Source: Pseudomonas sp. MTM4
GTDB lineage: Bacteria > Pseudomonadota > Gammaproteobacteria > Pseudomonadales > Pseudomonadaceae
Assembly (NCBI RefSeq): GCF_019355055.1
Contig: NZ_CP048411.1
Location: 3,933,501-3,997,500, forward strand
Direction: 5' to 3'
DNA: 64,000 bases
Position numbers and translations under genes: made by a program. This document shows positions 7,375 to 17,772 of the stretch, piece by piece (within the stretch, counting starts at the first letter, position 1; the number at the start of each line of letters is the position of its first letter). The notes beneath the pieces were generated by a model. It had not been told where the DNA came from. It searched no databases and saw only the letters and a program-made list of their open reading frames with translations.

Positions 7375-8238
7375 ATGATTCTTCAGTTGCTGGCCAGCAA
7401 CCTGCTGGCCTTTGTTTTCTGCGTGTTTGTGCTTGGTCTGCTGGTCGGCAGTTTTCTCAACGTCGTGATACACCGCCTGCCCATCATGATGCAGCGCGAT
7501 TGGCGCGCTCAGGCTCGTGAGTTTCTCGAGCTGCCTGGCGAGCCTGCCACGACGTTCAATCTGATCCTCCCTCACTCCCACTGCCCGCACTGCGATCACG
7601 AAATTCGGCCGTGGGAGAACATCCCGTTGGTGAGTTGGCTGGCGCTGCGGGGCAAGTGTTCGTCATGCAAGGCGCCGATCAGCAAACGCTACCCTTTAGT
7701 TGAGCTGGCGTGCGGATTGCTCTCGGGCTACGTCGCCTGGCATTTCGGCTTCACCTGGCAGGCCGGTGCGATGTTGCTGCTGACCTGGGGGCTGCTGGCG
7801 ATGAGCATGATCGATGTCGATCATAAGCTGCTGCCGGACTCCCTCGTGTTGCCGCTGCTTTGGCTGGGATTGCTCGTCAATCTGTTCGGCCTGTTCGCTA
7901 CGCTGCCGGATGCGGTATGGGGTGCGGTTGCCGGCTATCTCAGCCTGTGGTCGGTGTACTGGTTGTTCAAGCTGGTGACCGGCAAGGAGGGCATGGGCTA
8001 TGGCGACTTTAAGCTGCTGGCGATGCTTGGTGCCTGGGGTGGGTGGCAGGTCTTGCCGTTGACCATTCTGTTGTCGTCGGTCGTTGGGGCGGTGCTGGGT
8101 ACGATCATGCTGCGTGTGCAGAAGGCCGATAGCGGCACGGCCATTCCTTTTGGGCCCTATCTGGCGATCGCTGGCTGGGTCGCCCTGCTTTGGGGTGATC
8201 AAATCACGTCGAGTTATCTGCAGTTCGCGGGGTTCTGA
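7375..8238 (+). CDS. pilD: prepilin peptidase and N-methyltransferase PilD
   Basis: A 287-aa bifunctional membrane aspartate peptidase that cuts prepilin leaders (such as MKKQKG of the short pilin here) and methylates the new N-terminus. The N-terminal domain carries the two CxxC pairs (CPHCDHE and CSSCK) usual for the bifunctional form. The catalytic aspartates are in SMIDVDHKLLPD and the GYGDFK motif, within a bundle of about eight helices. It also serves the type II secretion pseudopilins of the genus. It is the third gene of pilBCD. Confidence 0.97.
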   Translation: MILQLLASNLLAFVFCVFVLGLLVGSFLNVVIHRLPIMMQRDWRAQAREFLELPGEPATTFNLILPHSHCPHCDHEIRPWENIPLVSWLALRGKCSSCKAPISKRYPLVELACGLLSGYVAWHFGFTWQAGAMLLLTWGLLAMSMIDVDHKLLPDSLVLPLLWLGLLVNLFGLFATLPDAVWGAVAGYLSLWSVYWLFKLVTGKEGMGYGDFKLLAMLGAWGGWQVLPLTILLSSVVGAVLGTIMLRVQKADSGTAIPFGPYLAIAGWVALLWGDQITSSYLQFAGF

Positions 8239-8552
8239 CGAACGGAGCGTTGTGCTTGTCAAGAAGGGCGGACGCGGAGCAGCCTAGCCTTCGTGCCCAC
8301 GCGGGGCGTGGGTAAGATCGCATGCAGAAGCTTCGCCCCGAGGGCGGGCCTCCTACAAAAAACGGCGCACATCTTCGGTGGGCAACGGGCCCGCGGCGGA
8401 GAAAGCTTGCTGCCGGCTCGAAGCCCATCGTTGTCACTCCAGGGATTGACCGCGTTGATCGCAAATTTTGCCATCCATGGGCACCATCAACTTGCATCCA
8501 CGCTGATCAGACGTTACTACTGCGCGTCGTTTTCCGGTCTGGGCGGTGCGTG
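8239..8552. other. pilD-coaE intergenic region with hairpin and REP-like element
   Basis: Just over 300 bases without a gene. A perfect 7-bp stem (CCCACGC, 8296-8302, with GCGTGGG, 8306-8312) is followed by a REP-like element at 8327-8357. Frames reading across this stretch into coaE are an upstream extension of coaE and not supported as coding. In most Pseudomonas pilD and coaE are close together, so the insert looks like accumulated repeat material. Confidence 0.5.
8327..8357 (-). repeat. REP-like palindromic element
   Basis: On the minus strand the segment begins TGTAGGAGGCCCGCCCTCGG and ends GGCGAAGC, the form of Pseudomonas intergenic REP elements (GTAGGAGCGAGCTTGCTCGCGAAGC type) with an imperfect central stem. 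Only one clear copy was seen in the window. Confidence 0.5.
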
Positions 8553-9161
8553 ATGAAGCCATGGGTGCTTGGTTTGACTGGCGGTATTGGCAGCGGAAAA
8601 AGCGCTGTGGTGGAAGCGTTCGGGCAGCTCGGGGTGCACTGGGTGGACGCCGATCATGCCGCGCGCTGGGTGGTGGAGCCTGGCAAGCCGGCGTTGAGGT
8701 TGATCGCAGAGCGCTTCGGCGAGGCGGTTCTTGCATCTGATGGCACTCTGGATCGTGCAGTGCTGCGTGAGCGGATATTCCAGGACCCGGCTCAGCGCAA
8801 ATGGCTCGAGGAGTTACTCCACCCGCTGATTCGCCAGGAAGTCGCTGGGCACCTCGCCCGGGCAACCTCTCCCTACGCCATCATGGTGTCGCCGCTGCTG
8901 GTGGAGTCCGGCCAGTATCGTCAGGTCGACCGCGTGCTGGTTGTCGATGTGCCTGAAGCTATGCAGATCGAGCGTGCTGCCCGGCGAGATCAGTCTAGCG
9001 AAGCGCAGATCCAAGCCATCATCAAGGCCCAGGCCAGCCGCGAGGAGCGTCTGCGTCATGCCGACGATGTGCTGGTCAACGATCGTGATCTAGCTTGGCT
9101 GAAAGCTGGGGTGGAACGGTTGCACAATTTCTATCTGACGTTGCGAGGAGGTCAGGAATGA
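8553..9161 (+). CDS. coaE: dephospho-CoA kinase
   Basis: A 202-aa P-loop kinase making the last step of coenzyme A synthesis (phosphorylating the ribose 3'-OH of dephospho-CoA). It begins [17 protein letters not shown], with the P-loop at residues 10-17, followed by the [13 protein letters not shown] substrate segment, LLHPLIR, and the lid-region Arg cluster ([12 protein letters not shown]). The ATG at 8553 gives the family length; an in-frame GTG immediately before it is possible. It overlaps yacG by four bases (ATGA). pilD-coaE-yacG order is standard in Pseudomonas. Confidence 0.95.
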   Translation: MKPWVLGLTGGIGSGKSAVVEAFGQLGVHWVDADHAARWVVEPGKPALRLIAERFGEAVLASDGTLDRAVLRERIFQDPAQRKWLEELLHPLIRQEVAGHLARATSPYAIMVSPLLVESGQYRQVDRVLVVDVPEAMQIERAARRDQSSEAQIQAIIKAQASREERLRHADDVLVNDRDLAWLKAGVERLHNFYLTLRGGQE

Positions 9162-9352
9162 GCACTATGGTTGAATGCCCTACCTGTGGCGCGCCAGTCG
9201 AGTGGAGCGTGAAGAGTCCGAATCGGCCGTTCTGTTCCGAGCGTTGCAAGCTGATCGATCTGGGTGCCTGGGCGTCGGAAGAGCATGCGATTCCGGGTAA
9301 TGAGGTCGAGGATGATCTTTTTTCCGGTGACGTGCCGCCTCGTCAGCATTGA
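9158..9352 (+). CDS. yacG: DNA gyrase inhibitor YacG, zinc-binding
   Basis: A 64-aa protein with the YacG four-cysteine zinc finger: CPTCG at residues 7-11 and CSERCK at 27-32, followed by the conserved [16 protein letters not shown]. YacG binds GyrB and blocks DNA binding by gyrase in E. coli. The ATG at 9158 overlaps the coaE stop and has GGAGG seven bases upstream, so the two genes are coupled. Confidence 0.95.
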   Translation: MSTMVECPTCGAPVEWSVKSPNRPFCSERCKLIDLGAWASEEHAIPGNEVEDDLFSGDVPPRQH

Positions 9353-9361
9353 GTCTGCGGC

Positions 9362-10054
9362 TCAAGCCTGCTTGTTGCCGTCATCTTTCCAGGGGGCTTG
9401 CAAATAGCGGCTGCGGTTGAAGGTTTCCATCCAGTCTGGATAGAAGACGACCAGAGCGCTGACGACGGTTCCGTTGATGAATGCCTCGGGAAACATCACC
9501 AGCCAGATATAGCCGGCAAAGTCTTCCAGCCAGGGAGGCATTGGATAGCGACCATCGATCAGCAGGATTCCCAGTCCGGCCAGAATGCACAAAAGCGCTG
9601 CTAGGCCGGCGGCAAAGAAGCCGGAAAAGAAAATGTAGACGAAAAGATTTCGCGGCTGGGTGCGTTCCACGGCAAAGGCGCAGAGCTCCGTTACCGTAAC
9701 CGGTATCAGTACTAACAGCACGCCATTCAGGCCGAGCGCTACCAGCTGTTGATGGCCCGTCACGGTCAGCCCAAGCTGGGCAATGAAGGCGGCAAGGATT
9801 GCCAGTGGCCAGTCCAGTAAGAGTGTTACGGCTGTCAGTCCGATGAAGTGGAAGGACAACCCAGAGTCGAAGTCTCGACGAACCAGCCACAGCAGAAATA
9901 TCGCCAGAACGGCGCCGAACACTAGATGCTGGCGCCGGGTATCGCTGAACAGTTCCACCCAGGGCGCTCGCGCGCAGGCCCAGAGCAGCCCGGCGGTATA
10001 AAGCAGCCAGCCCAGAAAAAGGCTGAATGGTGCGAGCAGTTCGGCGGCAATCAT
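9362..10054 (-). CDS. CbiM/ECF-like integral membrane protein
   Basis: A 230-aa protein with about six to seven hydrophobic helices. It resembles the COG3235-type membrane proteins annotated as energy-coupling-factor permeases: the HFIGLTAVTLLLDWPLAILA and MFPEAFINGTVVSAL segments match that group. CbiM-class proteins bind metal through an N-terminal Met-His that is absent here, so metal transport is doubtful. It converges with yacG (nine bases apart) and stands alone; no ECF ATPase is nearby. Coding is certain, function is not. Confidence 0.72.
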   Translation of the reverse strand: MIAAELLAPFSLFLGWLLYTAGLLWACARAPWVELFSDTRRQHLVFGAVLAIFLLWLVRRDFDSGLSFHFIGLTAVTLLLDWPLAILAAFIAQLGLTVTGHQQLVALGLNGVLLVLIPVTVTELCAFAVERTQPRNLFVYIFFSGFFAAGLAALLCILAGLGILLIDGRYPMPPWLEDFAGYIWLVMFPEAFINGTVVSALVVFYPDWMETFNRSRYLQAPWKDDGNKQA

Positions 10055-10132
10055 GTTCGGGCTCTTCGCTTGTGCGGGCTGGGTTTGGCGATCGTGGCGA
10101 TACCAATATTCTGGCTCTTTTTTGTGTATTCC

Positions 10133-11170
10133 TCAGGGTGCGGGATTGGGTTGTTCGGTGTGAATCGCCTCTATGCCTTCAAGCACCTCGGCGGACAGTC
10201 GCAATTCGGCGCTGGCGAGATTGGTTTCCAGCTGGTCGAGTGACGTGGCACCGATGATATTGCTAGTGACGAAAGGCTGTTGCGTGATATAGGCCAGCGC
10301 CATCTGGGCCGGGTCCAGGCCATGTTCGCGAGCAAGTGCCACATATCGAGAGCAGGCGGCTTGCGACTGTGGATTGGTATAGCGCAAAAAACGGCTGAAC
10401 ATCGTGATTCGTGCTCCGGCCGGTCGAGCGCCTTGTTCGTATTTGCCGCTGAGCATGCCAAAAGCCAGGGGCGAATAGGCCAGCAGCCCGCACTGTTCGC
10501 GAATGGCTATTTCGGCCAAGCCGACCTCGAAGGTGCGATTGAGCAGGTTGTAGGGGTTCTGGATCGAAACGGCGCGCGGCCAGCCTCTGGCTTCGGCGAG
10601 CTGCAGGAACTTCATTGTGCCCCAGGGGGTTTCGTTCGACAGACCGATGTGGCGGATCTTTCCGGCCTTTACCTGCTCGTCCATGGCTTCGAGCGTTTCC
10701 TCGATGGGCGTGAAATCCTGCTCCTGATGGCGGTAACCGAGTTGGCCGAAGAAATTGGTGCTGCGTTCTGGCCAATGCAGTTGGTACAGATCGATCCAGT
10801 CCGTCTGCAGGCGCTGAAGGCTTGCATCGAGGGCCGCAACGATGTGCTGCCTGTTCATCTTCAGCTGGCCGTCACGGATGTGACTGATTCCATTGCCGGG
10901 TCCGGCGATCTTGCTGGCCAGGATCCAGTCGGCACGATTCCCGCGGGCCTTGAAATAGTTGCCGATGTAGCGCTCTGTGGTGGCATAGGTTTCCGCTCGC
11001 GGCGGCACTGGATACATTTCGGCGGTATCGAGGAAGTTGATGCCTGCGGCTCTGGCGCGATCCAGCTGAGCGAACGCTTGATCCTGATCGTTCTGTTCGC
11101 CCCAGGTCATGCTGCCCAGGCACAGCGCGCTGACATTCAATTCGGTGCGGCCAAGTTGGCGCAGTTCCAT
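10133..11170 (-). CDS. tas: NADP(H)-dependent aldo-keto reductase, Tas type
   Basis: A 345-aa TIM-barrel oxidoreductase. The opening MELRQLGRTELNVSALCLGS, the GEQNDQDQAFAQLDRA segment, the AEMYPVPP motif with its catalytic Tyr, the SKIAGPG Lys and the HWPERSTNFFG His motif follow E. coli Tas closely through to the C-terminal PAP. The physiological substrate is not known; E. coli tas suppresses tyrosine auxotrophy in starved cells. It is a single gene transcribed away from rplM, and it is also found beside rplM in P. aeruginosa (from memory). Confidence 0.88.
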   Translation of the reverse strand: MELRQLGRTELNVSALCLGSMTWGEQNDQDQAFAQLDRARAAGINFLDTAEMYPVPPRAETYATTERYIGNYFKARGNRADWILASKIAGPGNGISHIRDGQLKMNRQHIVAALDASLQRLQTDWIDLYQLHWPERSTNFFGQLGYRHQEQDFTPIEETLEAMDEQVKAGKIRHIGLSNETPWGTMKFLQLAEARGWPRAVSIQNPYNLLNRTFEVGLAEIAIREQCGLLAYSPLAFGMLSGKYEQGARPAGARITMFSRFLRYTNPQSQAACSRYVALAREHGLDPAQMALAYITQQPFVTSNIIGATSLDQLETNLASAELRLSAEVLEGIEAIHTEQPNPAP

Positions 11171-11564
11171 GCGGAGTCCTTTGGTCTGTTAGGTTCGTGA
11201 ATCGGATTATGGGGTCGGCCGATAAGTTTCGTTCTGAGCCACGAGCCGAGTCGGTTCGTGCTGATGCGCGATTATGCCTCGGTGAGTGACGGGGCGGGCA
11301 CGGCGGGTGATGATTCGCCTACTAACATGCTTGCTATTTTTCGCGTAATCCGGATAATTCCGCAGCCTGTCGCCGGGGATGCCTAGCCCGCTGACGCAAA
11401 AACCAAGGTAGGGGATGCCTAGCCTGCCGAACACTGCCGTAGCGGACGCGCTGACCCGAGCCCCCGATAGCGTCTGTTTCCGGCTGTCCTGGCCTTGCCA
11501 GGGCGAGCACCATTCAGTAAGATTCGCCGTCTTATTTTCAGGGCGGCCCCTGAGGCTATAACGA
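11171..11564 (+). other. rplM-rpsI upstream region with promoter and repeated element
   Basis: About 390 bases with no gene. A promoter-like pair TTGCTA (11331-11336) and GATAAT (11353-11358), 16 bases apart, would give a leader of roughly 200 bases. Inside that leader a 14-base direct repeat GGGGATGCCTAGCC occurs at 11375-11388 and 11411-11424. The leader length and repeat suggest post-transcriptional control of the ribosomal protein operon, but no known leader family was recognised. Confidence 0.45.
11331..11358 (+). promoter_or_regulatory. candidate promoter of rplM-rpsI
   Basis: TTGCTA-N16-GATAAT; the -10 box has one mismatch to TATAAT and the -35 box two to TTGACA. It lies about 200 bases before rplM. 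Confidence 0.45.
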
Positions 11565-11993
11565 ATGAAGACTTTTACTGCTAAACCGGAAACCGTCAAG
11601 CGCGACTGGTTCGTCGTCGACGCTGCCGGCCAGACCCTGGGTCGTCTGGCAACCGAAATCGCTAGCCGCCTGCGTGGCAAGCACAAGGCGGAATACACCC
11701 CTCACGTCGATACCGGTGACTACATCGTTGTTATCAATGCTGAGCAAGTGCGTGTTACCGGTGCGAAAACCACCGACAAGATGTACTACTCTCACTCCGG
11801 CTTCCCGGGTGGCATCAAATCGATCAACTTCGAGAAGCTGATCGCCAAGGCGCCAGAGCGTGTGATCGAGACCGCGGTCAAAGGCATGCTGCCTAAGAAC
11901 CCGCTGGGTCGCGACATGTATCGTAAGCTGAAGGTGTACAAGGGTGCCAATCATCCGCACACCGCTCAGCAGCCCCAAGAACTGAAGATTTAA
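11565..11993 (+). CDS. rplM: 50S ribosomal protein L13
   Basis: A 142-aa early-assembly protein of the large subunit that binds 23S rRNA. It has the canonical start [20 protein letters not shown], the [16 protein letters not shown] and [14 protein letters not shown] motifs and the [11 protein letters not shown] segment. It forms a two-gene operon with rpsI 14 bases downstream. Confidence 0.98.
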   Translation: MKTFTAKPETVKRDWFVVDAAGQTLGRLATEIASRLRGKHKAEYTPHVDTGDYIVVINAEQVRVTGAKTTDKMYYSHSGFPGGIKSINFEKLIAKAPERVIETAVKGMLPKNPLGRDMYRKLKVYKGANHPHTAQQPQELKI

Positions 11994-12007
11994 CGGAATA
12001 GTTCATT

Positions 12008-12400
12008 ATGTCGGCGACTCAAAATTACGGCACTGGCCGTCGCAAGACTGCAACCGCGCGCGTGTTCCTGCGCCCGGGCACTGGCAAGATTTCCATCAAC
12101 AACCGTGAGCTGGACAACTTCTTCGGGCGCGAAACCGCTCGCATGGTGGTTCGTCAGCCGCTGGAGCTGACCGAAACCGTCGAGAAGTTCGATATCTACG
12201 TTACCGTTCTTGGTGGTGGCGTAAGTGGTCAAGCTGGCGCCATCCGTCACGGCATTACTCGTGCGCTGATGGATTACGACGAAACACTGCGTCCTGCTCT
12301 GCGCAAAGCTGGCTTCGTTACTCGCGATGCTCGCGAAGTTGAACGTAAGAAAGTCGGTCTGCGTAAAGCGCGTAAGCGTCCGCAATACTCGAAGCGCTAA
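12008..12400 (+). CDS. rpsI: 30S ribosomal protein S9
   Basis: A 130-aa small-subunit protein. It starts [20 protein letters not shown] and ends [17 protein letters not shown], the basic tail that contacts the P-site tRNA. The length is typical. A strong terminator follows. Confidence 0.98.
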   Translation: MSATQNYGTGRRKTATARVFLRPGTGKISINNRELDNFFGRETARMVVRQPLELTETVEKFDIYVTVLGGGVSGQAGAIRHGITRALMDYDETLRPALRKAGFVTRDAREVERKKVGLRKARKRPQYSKR

Positions 12401-12416
12401 TCCGCTTCACAAAAAA

Positions 12417-12449
12417 CGCCCAGCTTCATACGAAGCTGGGCGTTTTTTT
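12417..12449 (+). terminator. rho-independent terminator of rplM-rpsI
   Basis: An 11-bp GC-rich stem (12417-12427 with 12432-12442), a four-base loop ATAC and seven T residues. It starts 16 bases after the rpsI stop. Confidence 0.92.
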
Positions 12450-12662
12450 ATGGGCTGATTTTCACCCATGCGACAGCGTGTCGCGTTTAAGAAGTCCCGA
12501 CTTTCGGGGCCTGGCGCCTAGTTGTGTCCGGTTATTACCTTGTCATGCAAGGGGCTTTTCTTTACCATTTGGCGAATTTTTTCGCGGCCTAGTTTTACGG
12601 TAGACGCACGTAGTAGACGCCTGCTTTCGGTAGGCCATAAGAAACTGATGGGAGACGACTGA

Positions 12663-13256
12663 ATGAGCAATGACGGCGTGAATGCTGGCCGGCGTCGCTT
12701 CCTCGTAGCCGCTACTTCGGTAGTAGGTGCTGCAGGAGCGGTGGGTGCCGCGGTCCCGTTCGTGGGATCGTGGTTCCCGAGTGCCAAAGCCAAGGCAGCC
12801 GGTGCACCGGTTAAGGTAAATATCAGCAAGATCGAGCCAGGTCAGCAGATGGTTGCCGAGTGGCGCGGTCAGCCGGTGTTCATCGTGCGTCGTACCGAGG
12901 AGGCGTTGGCCAATCTGGGCAAACTCACCGATACGGTCGCCGATCCGAATTCCGAAGCTTCCGAACAGCCGACCTATGTTGATCCTGCGGTTCGCTCAAT
13001 CAAGCCGGAAGTACTGATTGTGGTCGGACTATGCACTCACCTCGGTTGCTCCCCGTCCTTCCGTCCGGAAGTTGCGGCGCCTGATCTGGGTGCCGATTGG
13101 CTCGGTGGCTATTTCTGCCCGTGCCATGGTTCGAAATATGACATGGCTGGCCGCGTCTACAAGGGCCAGCCTGCGCCCTTGAACCTGCCGGTTCCCCCTC
13201 ACACTTACGAGACGGACTCTTTGGTCGTCATCGGCGTGGATCAGGAGAGCGCGTGA
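12663..13256 (+). CDS. petA: ubiquinol-cytochrome c reductase Rieske iron-sulfur subunit
   Basis: A 197-aa subunit of the cytochrome bc1 complex carrying the [2Fe-2S] cluster on the periplasmic face. A twin-arginine signal anchor (GRRRFLVAATSVVGAAG, residues 10-26) is retained as the membrane helix. The cluster ligands are in CTHLGC (C124, H126) and CPCHGS (C152, H155), with the flanking disulfide cysteines. It is first of petABC and its stop overlaps the petB ATG by one base. Confidence 0.97.
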   Translation: MSNDGVNAGRRRFLVAATSVVGAAGAVGAAVPFVGSWFPSAKAKAAGAPVKVNISKIEPGQQMVAEWRGQPVFIVRRTEEALANLGKLTDTVADPNSEASEQPTYVDPAVRSIKPEVLIVVGLCTHLGCSPSFRPEVAAPDLGADWLGGYFCPCHGSKYDMAGRVYKGQPAPLNLPVPPHTYETDSLVVIGVDQESA

Positions 13257-14467
13257 TGAGCAAGTTCATGGAATGGGTCGATGCGCGCTTCCCCGCGACC
13301 AAGATGTGGGAAGACCACCTGAGCAAGTACTACGCACCGAAGAACTTCAACGTTCTGTACTTCTTCGGTTCCTTGGCGTTGCTGGTTCTGGTCAACCAGA
13401 TTCTCACCGGCATCTGGCTGACGATGAGCTTCGAGCCGTCCGCCGAAGGTGCATTCGCATCCGTCGAATACATCATGCGGGACGTGGAATACGGCTGGAT
13501 CATCCGGTACCTCCACTCCACTGGCGCATCGGCGTTCTTCGTCGTCGTCTATCTGCACATGTTCCGCGGCATCCTCTACGGCTCCTACCAGAAGCCGCGC
13601 GAGCTGGTGTGGATCTTCGGCATGATGATTTATCTGGCGCTGATGGCCGAGGCTTTCATGGGCTACCTGCTGCCTTGGGGCCAAATGTCCTACTGGGGCG
13701 CCCAGGTAATCATTTCGCTGTTCGGTGCGATTCCTGTCATCGGTGCTGACCTGACCCAGTGGATTCGCGGTGACTACCTGATCTCCGGCATCACGTTGAA
13801 CCGCTTCTTCGCGCTGCACGTCATCGCGCTGCCGATCGTGATCCTTGGCCTGGTGGTTCTGCACATCCTGGCACTGCACGAAGTGGGTTCGAACAACCCG
13901 ATGGGTGTGGATATCAAGAAGACCAAGGACGAGGCTGGCGTGCCGCTCGATGGCATTCCGTTCCATCCTTACTACACGGTCAAGGATATTGTCGGTGTGG
14001 TGGTGTTCCTGTTCGTGTTCTGCGCCATCGTGTTCTTCTTCCCTGAAATGGGTGGCTATTTCATCGAGAAGCCGAACTTCGAAGTGGCGAACGCCTTCAA
14101 GACGCCCGAGCACATCGCGCCTGTCTGGTACTTCACGCCTTACTACGCGATCCTGCGCGCCGTTCCGGACAAGCTGCTGGGCGTAATCGCCATGGGTGCC
14201 GCGATCGCTGTGCTGTTCGTGCTGCCATGGCTGGATCGTAGCCCAGTCAAGTCCATGCGCTACAAGGGCTGGATGAGCAAGGTAGCTCTCGTGCTGTTCT
14301 GTATTTCCTTCGTCATCCTCGGCGTGCTTGGCGTGCTGTCTCCTACTCCTGAGCGCACATTGGTATCTCGGATCTGTACTGCTATCTACTTCGGTTACTT
14401 CATCCTGATGCCGTTCTACACCAAGCTCGAGAAGACCAAAGTAGTTCCGCAAAGGGTGGCTGGCTGA
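13256..14467 (+). CDS. petB: cytochrome b of the bc1 complex
   Basis: A 403-aa membrane subunit with about eight to nine helices holding both b hemes and the quinol oxidation and reduction sites. Conserved pieces include YLHSTGASAFFVVVYLHMFR, GYLLPWGQMSYWGAQV, and the Qo motif, here PEHIAPVWYF (PEWY variant with V before WYF). The ATG at 13256 is preferred over the in-frame GTG directly before it. Its stop overlaps petC. Confidence 0.97.
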   Translation: MSKFMEWVDARFPATKMWEDHLSKYYAPKNFNVLYFFGSLALLVLVNQILTGIWLTMSFEPSAEGAFASVEYIMRDVEYGWIIRYLHSTGASAFFVVVYLHMFRGILYGSYQKPRELVWIFGMMIYLALMAEAFMGYLLPWGQMSYWGAQVIISLFGAIPVIGADLTQWIRGDYLISGITLNRFFALHVIALPIVILGLVVLHILALHEVGSNNPMGVDIKKTKDEAGVPLDGIPFHPYYTVKDIVGVVVFLFVFCAIVFFFPEMGGYFIEKPNFEVANAFKTPEHIAPVWYFTPYYAILRAVPDKLLGVIAMGAAIAVLFVLPWLDRSPVKSMRYKGWMSKVALVLFCISFVILGVLGVLSPTPERTLVSRICTAIYFGYFILMPFYTKLEKTKVVPQRVAG

Positions 14468-15276
14468 TGAAAAAGCAATTTGCTGCATTGATTCTTGCAC
14501 TGGTGCCGGCATTTGGTTTCGCCGCTGGTGGCGGCGTTCACCTCGATGAAGTCGATATCGATCTGACTGACAAGGTAGCGCTGCAGGACGGCCTGAAAAC
14601 CTTTACCAACTACTGCATGGGTTGTCATAGCGCGCAGTACCAGCGCTATGAGCGTGTTGCGACAGATCTGGGTATTCCAGAAGAAGTCATGCTCGACAAT
14701 ATCGTCTTCACTGACGCCAAGATTGGCGATCACATGAAAATCGGTATGAAGCCGGATGATGCCAAGGGCTGGTTCGGCGCGGCTCCGCCGGATCTGACGC
14801 TGGTGGCACGAGTGCGTGGCAATGACTGGTTGTACTCGTACATGCGCAGTTTCTACGAAGACCCGGCGCGCCCGTATGGCGTCAACAATACGGTCTTCCC
14901 TAACGTGGGCATGCCGCACGTCCTGGCGCCGCTGCAAGGCCGTCAGGTCCTGCCGAGCAAGTTGCCGGAAGGGGAGTCGGTTGCCTGCAAGCAGGTCCAG
15001 GTTGTCGAGGATGGCCGCAAGCAGTTTGATCCGCTGACGGGTACGCCGATCACGCATGAAGACTGCAACGCAATGACGGTTGTGCCGGGCACCGGTGAGC
15101 TGACCGAAGCGGAGTACGACGAGAAGATCAAGAATCTGGTGACCTTCCTGGCCTACTCGGCCAACCCGGTCAAGCTGGAAAGCCAGCGCATCGGTACGTA
15201 CGTGCTGCTGTTCCTGGCGGTCTTCTTCGTATTCGCCTATCTGCTCAAGCGGGAATACTGGAAAGACGTCCACTGA
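14467..15276 (+). CDS. petC: cytochrome c1 of the bc1 complex
   Basis: A 269-aa periplasmic heme protein with a signal peptide (first about 20 residues, ending GFAAGG), the heme c site CMGCH (C50, C53, H54), the distal Met in a NVGMPHVLAPLQG segment, and a C-terminal membrane anchor (LLFLAVFFVFAYLLKREYW). It passes electrons from the Rieske cluster to soluble cytochrome c. It ends petABC and is followed by a terminator. Confidence 0.97.
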   Translation: MKKQFAALILALVPAFGFAAGGGVHLDEVDIDLTDKVALQDGLKTFTNYCMGCHSAQYQRYERVATDLGIPEEVMLDNIVFTDAKIGDHMKIGMKPDDAKGWFGAAPPDLTLVARVRGNDWLYSYMRSFYEDPARPYGVNNTVFPNVGMPHVLAPLQGRQVLPSKLPEGESVACKQVQVVEDGRKQFDPLTGTPITHEDCNAMTVVPGTGELTEAEYDEKIKNLVTFLAYSANPVKLESQRIGTYVLLFLAVFFVFAYLLKREYWKDVH

Positions 15277-15301
15277 TCCGTCGCTGTTATGCGGTACCCT
15301 G

Positions 15302-15330
15302 CGCGCGCCCTTTTGGGCGCGCGTTTTTTT
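15302..15330 (+). terminator. rho-independent terminator of petABC
   Basis: A nine-bp stem CGCGCGCCC/GGGCGCGCG with a TTTT loop and a run of seven T residues, 25 bases after the petC stop. Confidence 0.93.
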
Positions 15331-15365
15331 CTGCTGCGCCATAAATTTCAATGAGGAGGGACCCT

Positions 15366-15983
15366 ATGGCCGTGACCAACCGGTTGGCCTGCTATTCCGA
15401 TCCCGCCGATCATTATTCGCATCGGGTGCGCTATGTGCTTGCCGAAAAAGGTGTCGACGCCGAGATAATCGACGTCGATCCGGTGCGTTGTCCTGTCAGG
15501 CTGACAGAAGTGAATCCATACGCCAGCGTGCCTACGTTGGTGGATCGTGATCTGGCTTTGTATGAGCCAGGCGTAATCACGGAGTACTTGGAGGAGCGCT
15601 ATCCGCATCCGCCGTTGCTTCCGGTGTATCCCGTTGCAAGGGCCAATACCCGGCTGCTGGCGCATAGAGTTCAAAGGGACTGGTGTGCTCTGGTGGACCG
15701 AATCCTCGATCGCCGAACCACAGAGGCGGTTCGGGTGCAGGCTCGTAAGGAGCTGCGCGAGAGCCTTACAGGCGTATCGCCCGTATTCGCCGAAAAGCCC
15801 TATTTCATGAGTGAAGAGTTCAGTCTGGTGGATTGCTGTCTGTTGCCTATCCTGTGGCGTTTGCCCAAACTCGGTATCGAGTTGCCCCGGGCTGCAAAGC
15901 CGCTGCTCGATTACATGGAAACCAATTTCGCTCGCGAGGCCTTCCAGGTCAGTCTATCCGCCGTTGAGCGCGGCATGCGCTAA
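15366..15983 (+). CDS. sspA: stringent starvation protein A
   Basis: A 205-aa glutathione S-transferase-fold protein that binds RNA polymerase and helps transcription under stress. It starts [20 protein letters not shown]; the ATG at 15366 is chosen over one 15 bases earlier because GAGGAGGG lies five bases before it. The thioredoxin-like domain is followed by the helical domain with [15 protein letters not shown]. It is in operon with sspB 12 bases downstream. Confidence 0.95.
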   Translation: MAVTNRLACYSDPADHYSHRVRYVLAEKGVDAEIIDVDPVRCPVRLTEVNPYASVPTLVDRDLALYEPGVITEYLEERYPHPPLLPVYPVARANTRLLAHRVQRDWCALVDRILDRRTTEAVRVQARKELRESLTGVSPVFAEKPYFMSEEFSLVDCCLLPILWRLPKLGIELPRAAKPLLDYMETNFAREAFQVSLSAVERGMR

Positions 15984-15995
15984 GAGAGGCTGCAT

Positions 15996-16409
15996 ATGAC
16001 TTCAAGTCGTCCCTATCTGGTTCGGGCGTTGTATGAGTGGATCGTGGATAACGATTGCACTCCACATCTGCTGGTCAATTCCGACTATCCGGGTGTTCAG
16101 GTGCCTGATGGCTTTGCCAGCGATGGCCAGATCGTGCTGAATGTTGCACCCAGTGCGGTTCGTGGCCTGCAGATGAGCAACCAGACGATTACGTTCGAAG
16201 GCCGATTTGGTGGCGTTCCGCATAGTCTGCATGTCCCTTCCGCGGCGGTCATGGCGATCTATGCGCGGGAAAACGGGCAGGGAATGGTATTCGAGATTGA
16301 GCCGACGCCGCCGGATGACGATGCGCCCACCGATGATGCCTCGGTTGGAGCAGGCGCACCATCACGCCCGGCCTCTGCGGGCCGTCCTAGTTTGAAGGTC
16401 GTTAAGTAA
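15996..16409 (+). CDS. sspB: ClpXP adaptor SspB
   Basis: A 137-aa adaptor that delivers ssrA-tagged proteins to ClpXP. It shows the SspB start (SSRPYLVRALYEWIVDNDCT), the PGVQVPDGF and ITFEGRFGG segments, an acidic Pro-rich linker, and the C-terminal ClpX-binding tail (RPSLKVVK). Confidence 0.96.
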   Translation: MTSSRPYLVRALYEWIVDNDCTPHLLVNSDYPGVQVPDGFASDGQIVLNVAPSAVRGLQMSNQTITFEGRFGGVPHSLHVPSAAVMAIYARENGQGMVFEIEPTPPDDDAPTDDASVGAGAPSRPASAGRPSLKVVK

Positions 16410-16505
16410 GCAGCTGCAAGCTCCAAGCGGCAAGCCTGAAGCAAGAGCGAAAGAGCACTCAGCTGGCGGAGCTATGGCGCCGCTCATGCTGGCTTGGAGC
16501 TGCCT
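16410..16505. repeat. degenerate AGCT/CAAGC repeat tract
   Basis: The space between convergent sspB and dolP is made of short related words (AGCTGCAAGCTCCAAGCGGCA, GCTTGGAGCTGCC) with imperfect self-complementarity. Similar tracts occur near 20938, 39435, 52370 and 56236. It may serve as a bidirectional terminator. Confidence 0.4.
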
Positions 16506-17680
<1,175 letters not shown>

Positions 17681-17772
17681 TTAACCTTCAGGTGACGGGC
17701 TGGGCTGCTTGGGCCGCGCCGTAAGGAAATTGGTCAGATGCGGTTTTGGCGGTACGCGGCGGAGCGCTCTGA

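Noticed and set aside
8322..8552. N-terminal extension of CoaE by 77 codons
   Set aside because: It crosses the REP-like element and adds residues not found in the family; the P-loop start at 8553 gives normal length.
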